Source: Pseudomonas fluorescens
GTDB taxonomy: Bacteria; Pseudomonadota; Gammaproteobacteria; Pseudomonadales; Pseudomonadaceae
Reading direction: 5' to 3'
DNA: 64,000 nt
Assembly (NCBI RefSeq): GCF_902497785.1
Contig: NZ_CABVHK010000016.1
Coordinates: 67,561 to 131,560, forward strand
A model generated the notes under the pieces. The model was not told where the DNA came from and searched no databases. It was given only the letters and a program-made list of their open reading frames with translations. A program made the position numbers and the translations under genes. Shown here one piece after another: positions 8,592 through 16,769 of the stretch (position 1 is its first letter; every line of letters starts with the position of its first letter).

Positions 8592-9347
8592 ATGACTCAG
8601 ATCGCCCGCATCAGCGACACCGGCAATGAACGCCGCCTGCAAGCCGAACGCCTGGTGGGCGCCGAGGCTTTGCAGGAAGCCCAGGCCTTGCGCTTCAACG
8701 TGTTCAGCGGCGAATTCAACGCCAAACTGAAAGGCGCCGAGCTGGGTCTGGACATGGATGACTACGATGTCCATTGCGCCCACATCGGCGTGCGCGATTT
8801 GAACACCGGCCGTCTGGTCGCGACCACCCGTTTGCTCGATCACACCGCTGCCAGCAGCCTGGGCAGGTTTTACAGCGAAGAAGAATTCAGCCTGCACGGC
8901 CTGGTCCACTTGAAGGGCCCGATCCTCGAAATCGGCCGCACTTGCGTCGACCCGGCCTACCGCAACGGCGGCACCATCGCCGTGCTTTGGGGCGAACTCG
9001 CCGAAGTGCTGAACCAGGGCGGCTATAGTTATTTGATGGGGTGCGCGAGCATCCCGATGCAGGACGGCGGCATTCAGGCCCACGCGATCATGCAGCGTCT
9101 GCGTGAACGTTACCTGTGCACCGAACACCTGCGCGCCGAGCCGAAAAAACCGCTGCCGGTGCTGGACATTCCGTCCAACGTCATCGCCGAAATGCCGCCG
9201 CTGCTCAAGGCCTACATGCGCCTCGGTGCGAAGATCTGCGGCGAGCCGTGCTGGGACGAAGATTTCCAGGTGGCCGACGTGTTCATCCTGCTCAAGCGCG
9301 ACGAACTCTGCCCGCGTTATGCCAAACACTTCAAGGCGGCTGTGTGA
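8592..9347 (+). CDS. olsB: L-ornithine N-alpha-acyltransferase (lyso-ornithine lipid synthesis)
   Basis: A 251-residue GNAT-fold acyltransferase. Typical OlsB stretches include EAQALRFNVFSGEF, GRLVATTRLLD, LEIGRTCVDPAYRNGGTIAVLW and the C-terminal LKAYMRLGAKICGEPCWDEDFQVADVF. It transfers a 3-hydroxyacyl group from acyl-ACP to ornithine, the first step of ornithine-lipid synthesis at the inner membrane. Its stop overlaps the olsA start by one base (TGATG), so the pair is an operon. In pseudomonads ornithine lipids are made mainly under phosphate limitation; I did not identify a clear Pho box in the short upstream region. Confidence 0.93.
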   Translation: MTQIARISDTGNERRLQAERLVGAEALQEAQALRFNVFSGEFNAKLKGAELGLDMDDYDVHCAHIGVRDLNTGRLVATTRLLDHTAASSLGRFYSEEEFSLHGLVHLKGPILEIGRTCVDPAYRNGGTIAVLWGELAEVLNQGGYSYLMGCASIPMQDGGIQAHAIMQRLRERYLCTEHLRAEPKKPLPVLDIPSNVIAEMPPLLKAYMRLGAKICGEPCWDEDFQVADVFILLKRDELCPRYAKHFKAAV

Positions 9348-10141
9348 TGAGCCGCCTGCGGGTGTACGCGCGGATTGCGCGAGTGTTGGTGGTGGTTACG
9401 CTGGGCTTGAGCATGGCCAGTGTCTTCGGCGTGTTTGAACGCATGGGCATCGCCCATTCGATGGTCCGCCGCCAGCGCTGGTCGCGTTTTTTCATGGCGC
9501 GGCTGGCGAATGCCCTACCCTTTCGCGTGACAGTGCATGGTGAACTGCCGAAAGAGCCGATGCTGTGGGTCAGCAATCACGTGTCGTGGACTGACATTCC
9601 GCTGCTGGGGATGCTCACGCCGATGTCGTTCCTGTCCAAGGCCGAAGTGCGCACCTGGCCGGTGGCGGGCTGGTTGGCGGCCAAGGCAGGCAGCCTGTTT
9701 ATCCGCCGGGGTTCGGGCGACAGCCAGTTGATCCGCAAACAGATGACCCGTCATTTGCAGCACGCGCATCCGCTGCTGATGTTCCCGGAAGGCACCACCA
9801 CCGATGGCCGTTCATTGCGTACGTTCCACGGGCGTTTGCTGTCAGCGGCGATTGATTCCGAAGTGAAGCTGCAACCGGTGGCGATTCGTTACGTGCGCGA
9901 GGGCGGACCGGATTCGCTGGCGCCGTTTGTGGGCGACGATGATTTGCTCTCGCATTTGATGCGCTTGTTCGCCAACGACCGGGGCGATGTCGAGGTGCAT
10001 TTGCTCAAGCCGATTGCGTGTGAAGGCCGCGAACGTGCAGCGCTGGCGTTTGAAGCGCAGCAGGCGGTGCAGAAGGTGTTGTTTGGCGAAGTGGCGAAAC
10101 CGGTAGAACCACGGCGTTCCGGCGAACTCATCGCAGCCTGA
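9347..10141 (+). CDS. olsA: Lyso-ornithine lipid O-acyltransferase
   Basis: A 264-residue PlsC-type acyltransferase with an N-terminal membrane helix (VLVVVTLGLSMASVFGVF), the HX4D motif NHVSWTD and the FPEGTTTDG motif. It adds the second, ester-linked acyl chain to lyso-ornithine lipid. The ATG at 9347 overlaps the olsB stop; the longer open frame upstream runs through olsB out of frame and is not coding. A REP doublet follows the stop directly. Confidence 0.92.
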   Translation: MSRLRVYARIARVLVVVTLGLSMASVFGVFERMGIAHSMVRRQRWSRFFMARLANALPFRVTVHGELPKEPMLWVSNHVSWTDIPLLGMLTPMSFLSKAEVRTWPVAGWLAAKAGSLFIRRGSGDSQLIRKQMTRHLQHAHPLLMFPEGTTTDGRSLRTFHGRLLSAAIDSEVKLQPVAIRYVREGGPDSLAPFVGDDDLLSHLMRLFANDRGDVEVHLLKPIACEGRERAALAFEAQQAVQKVLFGEVAKPVEPRRSGELIAA

Positions 10142-10145
10142 AAGC

Positions 10146-10228
10146 AAAAGATCGCAGCCTTCGGCAGCTCCTACATTTGGAACGTCGTACACCCTGTAGG
10201 AGCTGCCGAAGGCTGCGATCTTTTGATC
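10146..10228. repeat. REP doublet (REPIN), type GTAGGAGCTGCC
   Basis: Complement copy then forward copy with a spacer of about 20 bases. It fills almost the entire 91-base gap between the convergent stops of olsA and acpH. Confidence 0.92.
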
Positions 10229-10232
10229 CTGG

Positions 10233-10805
10233 CTAAACCGGTCTCAGTGCAAAATCCTGCAACTGCGGGTAGAACAACCGGAAGTCATCACTCAACGGCT
10301 CATACAACACCCGCAACTCCTGCATCGCCGCCGCCAGTTCCTCAGGCTTGGTCAACCTTCTCGAAATCCCCCGCAGCACCTGCTCCAGCACCTCGAACTC
10401 CCGGTACGAACCCAACCAGTCGTTGGCCATCATGTGCGGTGCGATTCTCGCCAGACGCTCGGGCAGCTGCGGCTCATTGGACAGCACCCGGTACACGCCC
10501 GACGTGAACTGTTGCAGTGGCAGATCCGCATACAGTGCCCAGTCCCGCGCCAGGCAGTGGTCAAAAAACACGTCGAGGACGATACCGGCATAGCGTCGGC
10601 GGGTCAGGGAAAACCGCGACAACGCCACGTCCACCAACGGATGACGGTCGGTGAATACGTCAATGCGACGATGCAGCTGGATGCCGGCCTCGATCTCCGG
10701 GTCGAACTGCCCTTGCAGCCGCCCCTTGACGAAATCGCCATACAGACTGCCGAGCAATTGACCGGGACGCTGGCCACCGAGGTGAAGATGTGCGAGATAG
10801 TTCAT
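10233..10805 (-). CDS. acpH: ACP phosphodiesterase
   Basis: A 190-residue protein matching AcpH (193 in E. coli). It begins MNYLAHLHLG and carries LLGSLYGDFVKG, GIQLHRRIDVFTDRHP and DVFFDHCLARDW, the His/Asp-rich HD-like metal site. AcpH removes the 4'-phosphopantetheine group from acyl carrier protein, giving apo-ACP. It is convergent with olsA. Confidence 0.92.
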   Translation of the reverse strand: MNYLAHLHLGGQRPGQLLGSLYGDFVKGRLQGQFDPEIEAGIQLHRRIDVFTDRHPLVDVALSRFSLTRRRYAGIVLDVFFDHCLARDWALYADLPLQQFTSGVYRVLSNEPQLPERLARIAPHMMANDWLGSYREFEVLEQVLRGISRRLTKPEELAAAMQELRVLYEPLSDDFRLFYPQLQDFALRPV

Positions 10806-10832
10806 GCCGCGCAGCTTAGCACTGCCGCATTC

Positions 10833-10933
10833 ATATCGTTATAACCCGATATACCGATTTACGCAGTTATCAGATCGAAATCATATTGGTATATCGCGAA
10901 ACAACGATTTAAAGTTCGCCTCATCGCGATATA
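10833..10933. promoter_or_regulatory. Paired inverted repeats before the arsR-type gene, candidate operator
   Basis: ATATCG (10833-10838) and CGATAT (10847-10852) form an inverted repeat with an 8-base spacer. A perfect 10-base pair, TATATCGCGA (10890-10899) and TCGCGATATA (10924-10933), follows. All share the core ATATCG. The 156-base gap between acpH and the ArsR gene also has lower GC than its flanks. Binding by the adjacent ArsR protein is inferred. Confidence 0.5.
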
Positions 10934-10961
10934 GCGTTTTACTCATCACGAGCCCCAAGCC

Positions 10962-11264
10962 ATGAACCTCGACCTCGACGAAATAATAAAAGCCCTGGCG
11001 CACCCGGTACGGCGAGACATCCTGCACTGGCTCAAAGACCCGACCGTCGAATTTCCCGACCAGTCCCACAGCAACGAGCACGGCGTTTGCGCCGGGCAGA
11101 TCGATCAACGTTGCGGTCTGTCGCAGTCCACGGTGTCCGCCCACCTGGCGACCCTGCAGCGCGCCGGCCTGATCAGCAGCCGCAAAGTCGGCCAATGGCA
11201 CTTTTTCAAACGCAACGAGGAAACCATCCAGGAATTCCTCCGCACCTTCAGTAAAGAGCTCTGA
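10962..11264 (+). CDS. ArsR-family transcriptional regulator
   Basis: A 100-residue winged-helix protein: IIKALAHPVRRDILHWLKDP at the N-terminus and the recognition helix region CGLSQSTVSAHLATLQRAGLI, then the wing SSRKVGQWHFFKRN. There is no ELCVCDL metal motif; the nearest cysteines (VCAGQIDQRCG) are spaced differently, so the signal may be an organic or electrophilic compound rather than arsenite. It begins a tight gene string with an MFS exporter and xenB (34- and 20-base gaps), which points to a repressor of that operon acting on the upstream inverted repeats. Confidence 0.87.
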   Translation: MNLDLDEIIKALAHPVRRDILHWLKDPTVEFPDQSHSNEHGVCAGQIDQRCGLSQSTVSAHLATLQRAGLISSRKVGQWHFFKRNEETIQEFLRTFSKEL

Positions 11265-11298
11265 CCCTTAACGTCAGTCAGCCAACAAGGAATCAACA

Positions 11299-12468
11299 AT
11301 GCCCCTCTCGCTTCTCATTCTGGCCTTGAGCGCCTTCGCCATCGGCACCACCGAGTTCGTCATCATGGGCCTGCTGCCCGATGTGGCGGCTGATCTCGGT
11401 GTGTCGATCCCCGGCGCCGGCTGGTTGGTGACCGGTTACGCCCTCGGCGTGGCCATCGGTGCGCCGTTCATGGCGCTGGCCACCGCCAGGCTTCCGCGCA
11501 AGGCTGCACTGGTCGCGTTGATGGGCATTTTCATCATCGGCAATCTGCTGTGTGCAATGGCCACCGACTATAACGTGTTGATGTTTGCCCGCGTGGTCAC
11601 GGCCCTTTGTCACGGTGCCTTCTTCGGTATCGGTTCGGTGGTGGCGGCAGGCCTGGTACCGGCCAACAAACGCGCTTCGGCCGTGGCCCTGATGTTTACC
11701 GGCCTGACATTGGCCAACGTACTCGGCGTGCCGCTGGGCACTGCGCTCGGTCAGCAATACGGCTGGCGCTCAACATTCTGGGCGGTGACTGTGATCGGTG
11801 TGATCGCCCTGATCGGTCTGATCCGCTTCCTGCCGGCCAAGCGCGATGAAGAAAAACTCGACATGCGCGCCGAGCTGCGTGCCCTCAAAGGCGCCGGTAT
11901 CTGGCTGTCGTTAAGCATGACCGCGTTGTTCGCCGCTTCGGTATTCACCCTGTTTACCTACGTCGCGCCGCTGTTGGGCGAAGTCACTGGTGTGTCGCCA
12001 CGCGGCGTGACCTGGACCCTGATGCTCATCGGCCTGGGCCTGACTGTCGGCAACATCATCGGCGGCAAGCTGGCCGACAAAGGCCTGGCGGCGACCCTGA
12101 TCGGCGTGTTCATCAGCATGGCAGTGGTCTCCACCGTGCTGACCTGGACCAGCGTCGCGCTGATCCCGACTGAAATCACCCTGTTCCTCTGGGCCACCGC
12201 GTGCTTCGCCGCCGTGCCGGCCCTGCAAGTCAACGTCGTGACCTACGGCCAGGCCGCGCCAAACCTGGTGTCGACCCTGAACATCGGCGCTTTCAACGTC
12301 GGCAATGCCCTCGGTGCCTGGGTCGGTGGCAGCGTCATCGCCCACGGTTTCGGCCTGACCCGCGTGCCCCTCGCGGCCGCCGCCCTGGCGGTGCTCGCCC
12401 TGGTGGTGACCCTGATTACTTTCCGTCAGCGCGGCAATTCCGAGCTGGCCCCCGCTACTTCCAACTAA
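11299..12468 (+). CDS. MFS drug/metabolite exporter (DHA1, AraJ/YdhP-like)
   Basis: A 389-residue 12-helix transporter. The first helix FAIGTTEFVIMGLLPDVA is typical of the AraJ/YdhP/purine-efflux branch of DHA1; GRVVTALCHG-type and GVPLGTALGQQYGWRSTFW segments mark the conserved MFS loops. A clear AAGGA lies 8 bases before the ATG at 11299. The position between an ArsR regulator and an ene-reductase suggests export of the inducer or of its reduced products; the substrate is unknown. Confidence 0.85.
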   Translation: MPLSLLILALSAFAIGTTEFVIMGLLPDVAADLGVSIPGAGWLVTGYALGVAIGAPFMALATARLPRKAALVALMGIFIIGNLLCAMATDYNVLMFARVVTALCHGAFFGIGSVVAAGLVPANKRASAVALMFTGLTLANVLGVPLGTALGQQYGWRSTFWAVTVIGVIALIGLIRFLPAKRDEEKLDMRAELRALKGAGIWLSLSMTALFAASVFTLFTYVAPLLGEVTGVSPRGVTWTLMLIGLGLTVGNIIGGKLADKGLAATLIGVFISMAVVSTVLTWTSVALIPTEITLFLWATACFAAVPALQVNVVTYGQAAPNLVSTLNIGAFNVGNALGAWVGGSVIAHGFGLTRVPLAAAALAVLALVVTLITFRQRGNSELAPATSN

Positions 12469-12488
12469 TCGCAAAAGTGAGCTATTAA

Positions 12489-13538
12489 ATGACGACTATT
12501 TTCGATCCGATCAAACTGGGTGACATCGAGCTGGCCAACCGTATCATCATGGCCCCGCTGACCCGCTGCCGCGCCGACGAAGGCCGTGTGCCAAACGCGC
12601 TGATGGCTGAATACTACGTACAACGCGCCTCGGCCGGCCTGATCCTCAGCGAAGCCACTTCGGTCACGCCAATGGGCGTCGGCTACCCGGACACCCCAGG
12701 CATCTGGTCCAACGACCAGGTACGTGGTTGGGCCAATGTGACCAAAGCAATCCACGGTGCGGGCGGCAAGATTTTCCTGCAGCTGTGGCACGTCGGCCGG
12801 GTGTCCCACGAGTCGTACCTGAACGGCGAAGCACCGGTCGCACCGAGCGCCATCCAGCCAAAAGGTCACGTCAGCCTGGTTCGCCCACTTGCCGACTACC
12901 CGACTCCGCGCGCACTGGAAACCGCTGAAATCGCCGACATCGTCGACGCCTACCGCACCGGTGCCGAAAATGCCAAGGCCGCCGGTTTTGACGGCGTGGA
13001 AATCCACGGCGCCAACGGTTACCTGCTCGACCAGTTCCTGCAAAGCAGCACCAACCAGCGCACCGACCACTACGGCGGCTCCCTGGAAAACCGTGCACGC
13101 CTGTTGCTGGAAGTGACTGACGCGGCGATCGAAGTCTGGGGCGCCGGCCGTGTGGGTGTGCACCTGGCACCGCGCGCCGACTCCCATGACATGGGCGACG
13201 ACAACCTGGCAGAGACCTTCACCTACGTCGCTCGCGAACTGGGCAAGCGTGGCATCGCGTTCATTTGCTCGCGCGAGAAAGAAGGCGCCGACAGCCTCGG
13301 CCCACAAATCAAGGAAGCCTTCGGCGGCCCGTACATCGTCAACGAACGCTTCACCAAAGACAGCGCCAATGCCTGGCTGGCGTCCGGTAAAGCCGATGCC
13401 GTCGCCTTCGGCGTGCCATTCATTGCCAACCCGGACCTGCCGGCACGTTTGAAGACTGATGCGCCGTTGAACGAGGCGCGCCCGGAATTGTTTTATGCCA
13501 AGGGGCCGGTGGGTTATATCGACTATCCGGTGATGTAA
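12489..13538 (+). CDS. xenB: Xenobiotic reductase B, Old Yellow Enzyme family
   Basis: A 349-residue FMN ene-reductase that matches pseudomonad XenB in length and sequence: MAPLTRCRADEGRVPNALMA, LQLWHVGRVSHESYLNGE, the active-site EIHGANGYLLDQFL with the His-x-x-Asn pair, TDHYGGSLENRAR and FGVPFIANPDLP. XenB reduces nitrate esters, nitroaromatics and activated alkenes with NADPH in the cytoplasm; the natural substrate is uncertain. It is the last gene of the ArsR-MFS-xenB string and is followed by a strong terminator. Confidence 0.92.
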   Translation: MTTIFDPIKLGDIELANRIIMAPLTRCRADEGRVPNALMAEYYVQRASAGLILSEATSVTPMGVGYPDTPGIWSNDQVRGWANVTKAIHGAGGKIFLQLWHVGRVSHESYLNGEAPVAPSAIQPKGHVSLVRPLADYPTPRALETAEIADIVDAYRTGAENAKAAGFDGVEIHGANGYLLDQFLQSSTNQRTDHYGGSLENRARLLLEVTDAAIEVWGAGRVGVHLAPRADSHDMGDDNLAETFTYVARELGKRGIAFICSREKEGADSLGPQIKEAFGGPYIVNERFTKDSANAWLASGKADAVAFGVPFIANPDLPARLKTDAPLNEARPELFYAKGPVGYIDYPVM

Positions 13539-13560
13539 TTTTTAGTTAGTTAGTTCAAAC

Positions 13561-13594
13561 AAAAAGCCCCGACTCGAAAGAGCCGGGGCTTTTT
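13561..13594 (+). terminator. Rho-independent terminator after xenB
   Basis: Stem AAAAAGCCCCGACTC / GAGCCGGGGCTTTTT with a GAAA loop and a T-run; nearly symmetric, so it may work in both directions. Confidence 0.9.
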
Positions 13595-13711
13595 CAATTC
13601 CCCCGTAGATTAATGAGACATAATCCATTACATACCCCACAAGCAAACTAATGGGAGCACTGTTACCCTCATCAACACTTACACCGCAGCCCTTCAACAA
13701 GAGATACAATC

Positions 13712-14350
13712 ATGGATGAAATTGAACAGTTTTTGTCAGACTATGCATACGAACTCAGATATCACAATATCGAGCAAGCAAGAGACGATTTAACCCGCCT
13801 GAGCAAGGAGAAATTTGACGAAATGAAAGTGCGATTCGCACATCAAAAAAAATTCAACACAAACTACAACAACTCCCGTCCTGTGCAAGCGAAAGAATGG
13901 AATAGCATTAATAAAACAAAATCGGAAACCGCTGTTCTCATCTACATATACAACCTGACTCTAGAGACATTTTCGCTCACCCACTCCAGCTGGGACACCC
14001 ATGATGTTCAGGTGAAGGATCTTGATATTGAGCCGGGCGGTTGCATTCCGTTTATACTGCGGGGTGAGTTACTGAAACGCACCAGCAGCGGGTCGAGCGC
14101 ATTTCGAAGTTCTAAAATAAAACATGAATTCACTTACCGGAGCGGCGATTCTGCTTTTCGCTTCTCAACACTATCACAACTATTCTCAAAGTATGAACCT
14201 TTTGCTTTTTCCAACACGATGAGACTTTCGCGCCAATACAGCACTCATTCGATCGGTCAGAGCGAACTATGGTGCGAAACCACATTAGACCAAAATCAGG
14301 CTGCCTCCCCTTACAGCTTCGCCCTTAGCATCATTATTAGAACTCCATAA
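13712..14350 (+). CDS. Orphan protein in an AT-rich islet, unknown function
   Basis: A 212-residue protein with A/T-rich codon use unlike every neighbour (many AAA, AAT, TTT and ATA codons). The N-terminal 60 residues are charged and helical (FLSDYAYELRYHNIEQARDD). The rest looks like beta strands: TAVLIYIYNLTLETFSL, HDVQVKDLDIEPGGCIPFIL, HEFTYRSGDSAFRFS. The pattern of an 'IYN-T' strand followed by 'I-PGG' occurs in small beta-sandwich toxins and lectin-like proteins, but this is weak and no family is claimed. No signal peptide is seen. Composition and isolation suggest horizontal acquisition. Confidence 0.65.
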   Translation: MDEIEQFLSDYAYELRYHNIEQARDDLTRLSKEKFDEMKVRFAHQKKFNTNYNNSRPVQAKEWNSINKTKSETAVLIYIYNLTLETFSLTHSSWDTHDVQVKDLDIEPGGCIPFILRGELLKRTSSGSSAFRSSKIKHEFTYRSGDSAFRFSTLSQLFSKYEPFAFSNTMRLSRQYSTHSIGQSELWCETTLDQNQAASPYSFALSIIIRTP

Positions 14351-14370
14351 TAAAGACAAAATAATTTGTA

Positions 14371-14402
14371 CCGGCAAACGTCTTTACCATAGCGTTTGCC
14401 GG
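14371..14402 (+). terminator. Stem-loop after the AT-rich islet gene, possible terminator
   Basis: Ten-base perfect stem CCGGCAAACG / CGTTTGCCGG, 20 bases after the stop. It is not followed by a run of T, so intrinsic termination is doubtful. Confidence 0.4.
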
Positions 14403-14544
14403 ACGGTATTAAAATAATTCTCCCCGCCTTAACAAGCTCTGCACACCTTTTCCAACTCCCGATAGTCACCTGGTTAGAAACCCCATAAAAGCAGGACTGG
14501 TGCGTCAAACAGCCAGGTTACGCATACGAGATAGAGGTGGTGAG

Positions 14545-14670
14545 ATGCCCCGGCCCACGGAATACAAAATCCCTACAAAATACGTAAGTCGCTACCTATC
14601 AACTCTCGCCGCAGACGTATATAAAAGCACTCTCTCGCAGCAAGGCGGCCGAACGGAGTTTCATCCGTAG
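14545..14670 (+). CDS. Possible 41-residue small protein
   Basis: ATG at 14545 preceded by GAGGTGG at a good distance and ending in TAG at 14668-14670; the product begins MPRPTEYKIPTKYVSRYLST and is basic and soluble. No similarity is recognised. The only support is the ribosome binding site and the open frame in an AT-rich area, so it may be chance. Confidence 0.3.
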   Translation: MPRPTEYKIPTKYVSRYLSTLAADVYKSTLSQQGGRTEFHP

Positions 14671-14708
14671 CGCTCATTGACACACGTTAATCCAGTACGC
14701 ATTTTGTT

Positions 14709-15341
14709 TCAGTTGCGCAGGCTAGGGCTCAGGCGCAGCATGTCCAACCCTGTATCGGCACAACGTTCGGCTTCGGTGTGCAGATCAAAACTGTCGGGGG
14801 CCAATAACCACTGATAGAGGATGCCGTCGATATAGGCATGCAGGCTGATGGCAGCACGGACAGTGTCGAGATTTTCCGGCAACTGCCCCCGACCCACCGC
14901 ATTACGCAAGGCCAGACCGATGCGCACATTGCAGTCCAGGCTGGCCTCCCGGCGTTGCTGGCGCAAATCGCACATTTCATCGGTGAATTCGCATTTATGA
15001 AACAGAATCTCGTTGAGGCGTCGGGTTTTCGGGTCCAGGGCAACTTGATGAAACAAATGCACCAGCAGCTTGCGCATGCAACCCAGAGGGTCAAGTTCAT
15101 CTTCGCTTTCACTGGCCTGGGCCATTTCATCCAGCGGCTCATGCAAGGAATCAAGCATGGCCTGCACCAGATCCGCCTTATTACTGAAATGCCAGTAGAT
15201 GGCCCCGCGCGTCACGCCGGCCAAGGTAGCGATGTCCGCCAGCGTCGTGCGCGCCACGCCCCTTTCGTAAAAGGCTTTTTCCGCCGCTTCCAGAATCTGG
15301 CTGCGGGTTTCCTGAGCTTCCTCTTTGGTACGACGGACCAT
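14709..15341 (-). CDS. emhR: TetR-family repressor of the RND efflux operon
   Basis: A 210-residue protein with a TetR helix-turn-helix at residues 33-52 (TLADIATLAGVTRGAIYWHF) and a ligand domain closely resembling TtgR/EmhR/ArpR (FHKCEFTDEMCDLRQQR, YIDGILYQWLLAPDSFDL). It is divergent from emhABC. Proteins of this family are released from the operator by flavonoids, antibiotics and aromatic compounds. The sequence in the shared promoter matches the known TtgR operator pattern. Confidence 0.92.
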   Translation of the reverse strand: MVRRTKEEAQETRSQILEAAEKAFYERGVARTTLADIATLAGVTRGAIYWHFSNKADLVQAMLDSLHEPLDEMAQASESEDELDPLGCMRKLLVHLFHQVALDPKTRRLNEILFHKCEFTDEMCDLRQQRREASLDCNVRIGLALRNAVGRGQLPENLDTVRAAISLHAYIDGILYQWLLAPDSFDLHTEAERCADTGLDMLRLSPSLRN

Positions 15342-15485
15342 GGCAGTACAACCTCAATCAGGGTGCTTCAGCGATGCCTGAACAGCCGCTGAATAAAAGT
15401 AGGGCGAGCGCTCTTGGGCGTCGTCCCCGGCTTACAATTCAAACCTTCGAAATGGTTTTTGTAACGGTGTGGGCACGCCGCCGGG

Positions 15486-15516
15486 GTATTTACAAACAAC
15501 CATGAACGTAAGTATA
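15486..15516. promoter_or_regulatory. EmhR/TtgR-type operator between emhR and emhA
   Basis: The stretch begins GTATTTACAAACAACC and continues ATGAACGTAAGTATA. From memory this is almost the same as the P. putida TtgR operator in the ttgR-ttgA region. It lies about 95-125 bases before emhA and about 145 bases before emhR, so one site could control both divergent promoters. Confidence 0.72.
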
Positions 15517-15608
15517 GTCCTTAGCAAGCTACTTATCTACTCAGCGCACATTTTTTACCCTTACACATTTTCTAGTGCGCAATTTGCGCGCCTGACCCGA
15601 GGATTTTC

Positions 15609-16766
15609 ATGCAATTCAAGCCAGCTGTAACCGCTCTGGTCACCGCCGTCGCCCTTGCATCGCTGCTCAGCGGATGTAAAAAAGAAGAGGCGCCACCCGC
15701 CGCTCCACCGCCTCAGGTCGGCGTCGTTACCCTGCAACCGCAAGCGTTTACGCTGACGTCCGAACTGCCGGGTCGCACCAGCGCCTTTCGCATCGCCGAA
15801 GTTCGTCCTCAGGTCAACGGCATCATTCTCAAGCGTCTGTTCAAGGAAGGCGCTGACGTCAAGGCCGGCCAACAGCTGTATCAGATTGATCCGGCGGTGT
15901 ATGAAGCCACGCTGAAAAGCGCCGAAGCCAACTTGCAACAGACCAAATCGATCTCCGATCGCTACAAGCAATTGGTCAACGAACAAGCCGTCAGCCGTCA
16001 GGAATACGACACCGCCCTGGCCAACCGCCTGCAATCGGAAGCCACGCTGCAAACTGCACAGATCAACGTGCGCTACACCAAAGTCTACGCGCCAATTTCC
16101 GGGCGTATCGGCCGTTCCAACGTCACCGAAGGCGCACTGGTCACCAGCGGCCAGGCTGATGCAATGGCAGTGATTCAGCAACTCGACCCGATCTATGTCG
16201 ACGTCACCCAGTCGTCCGTGGAGCTGCTAGAACTGCGCCGCGAACTGGAAAGCGGTCGCCTGCAAAAGGCTGGCGACAACTCGGCTGCGGTCAAGCTGAC
16301 CCTCGAAGACGGCAGCCAGTACAAGCTCGACGGCAAGCTCGAGTTCTCCGAAGTCTCGGTTGACCAGACCACCGGTTCCGTGACTTTGCGTGCCGTGTTC
16401 CCGAACCCGCAACACACCCTGCTGCCAGGCATGTTCGTTCACGCCCAGCTTCAGGCCGGCGTCAACGCCGCCGCGATCCTCGCGCCGCAACAAGGCGTGA
16501 CCCGCGACCTCAAAGGCACTCCGACCGCGCTGGTCGTCGGTGCGGACAACAAGGTCGAGCTGCGTCAGCTCAAGGCCAGCCGCACTGTCGGCAGCCAATG
16601 GCTGATCGAGGATGGCTTGAAAGCGGGTGATCGTCTGATTACCGAAGGGCTGCAATTCGTCAAACCTGGCATTGAAGTCAACGCCAGTGAAGCGACTAAC
16701 GTTGGCGCAAAGAACCCGGTCCCCGCACAGGCAGCTGAAAAGGCTTCCAGCGGCAAAGGGGAGTAA
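15609..16766 (+). CDS. emhA: RND efflux periplasmic adaptor (membrane fusion lipoprotein)
   Basis: A 385-residue adaptor with lipobox LLSGC (Cys23), the lipoyl/barrel-sandwich halves around TSAFRIAEVRPQVNGIILKRLFKEGADVKAGQQLYQIDP and YTKVYAPISGRIGRS, and a beta-barrel region with FSEVSVDQTTGSVTLRAVFPNP. It links the inner-membrane pump EmhB to the channel EmhC, as MexA and TtgA do. It is first in the emhABC operon; the gap to emhB is 3 bases. Confidence 0.95.
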   Translation: MQFKPAVTALVTAVALASLLSGCKKEEAPPAAPPPQVGVVTLQPQAFTLTSELPGRTSAFRIAEVRPQVNGIILKRLFKEGADVKAGQQLYQIDPAVYEATLKSAEANLQQTKSISDRYKQLVNEQAVSRQEYDTALANRLQSEATLQTAQINVRYTKVYAPISGRIGRSNVTEGALVTSGQADAMAVIQQLDPIYVDVTQSSVELLELRRELESGRLQKAGDNSAAVKLTLEDGSQYKLDGKLEFSEVSVDQTTGSVTLRAVFPNPQHTLLPGMFVHAQLQAGVNAAAILAPQQGVTRDLKGTPTALVVGADNKVELRQLKASRTVGSQWLIEDGLKAGDRLITEGLQFVKPGIEVNASEATNVGAKNPVPAQAAEKASSGKGE

Positions 16767-16769
16767 ACC

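Larger units (their letters stand above)
14351..14708. other. AT-rich intergenic stretch with a stem-loop and one small ORF
   Basis: It holds a 10-base inverted repeat, CCGGCAAACG / CGTTTGCCGG (14371-14402), with a 12-base loop and no T-run, and the small ORF listed at 14545. I see no repeat ends, integrase remnant or tRNA. Confidence 0.5.
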
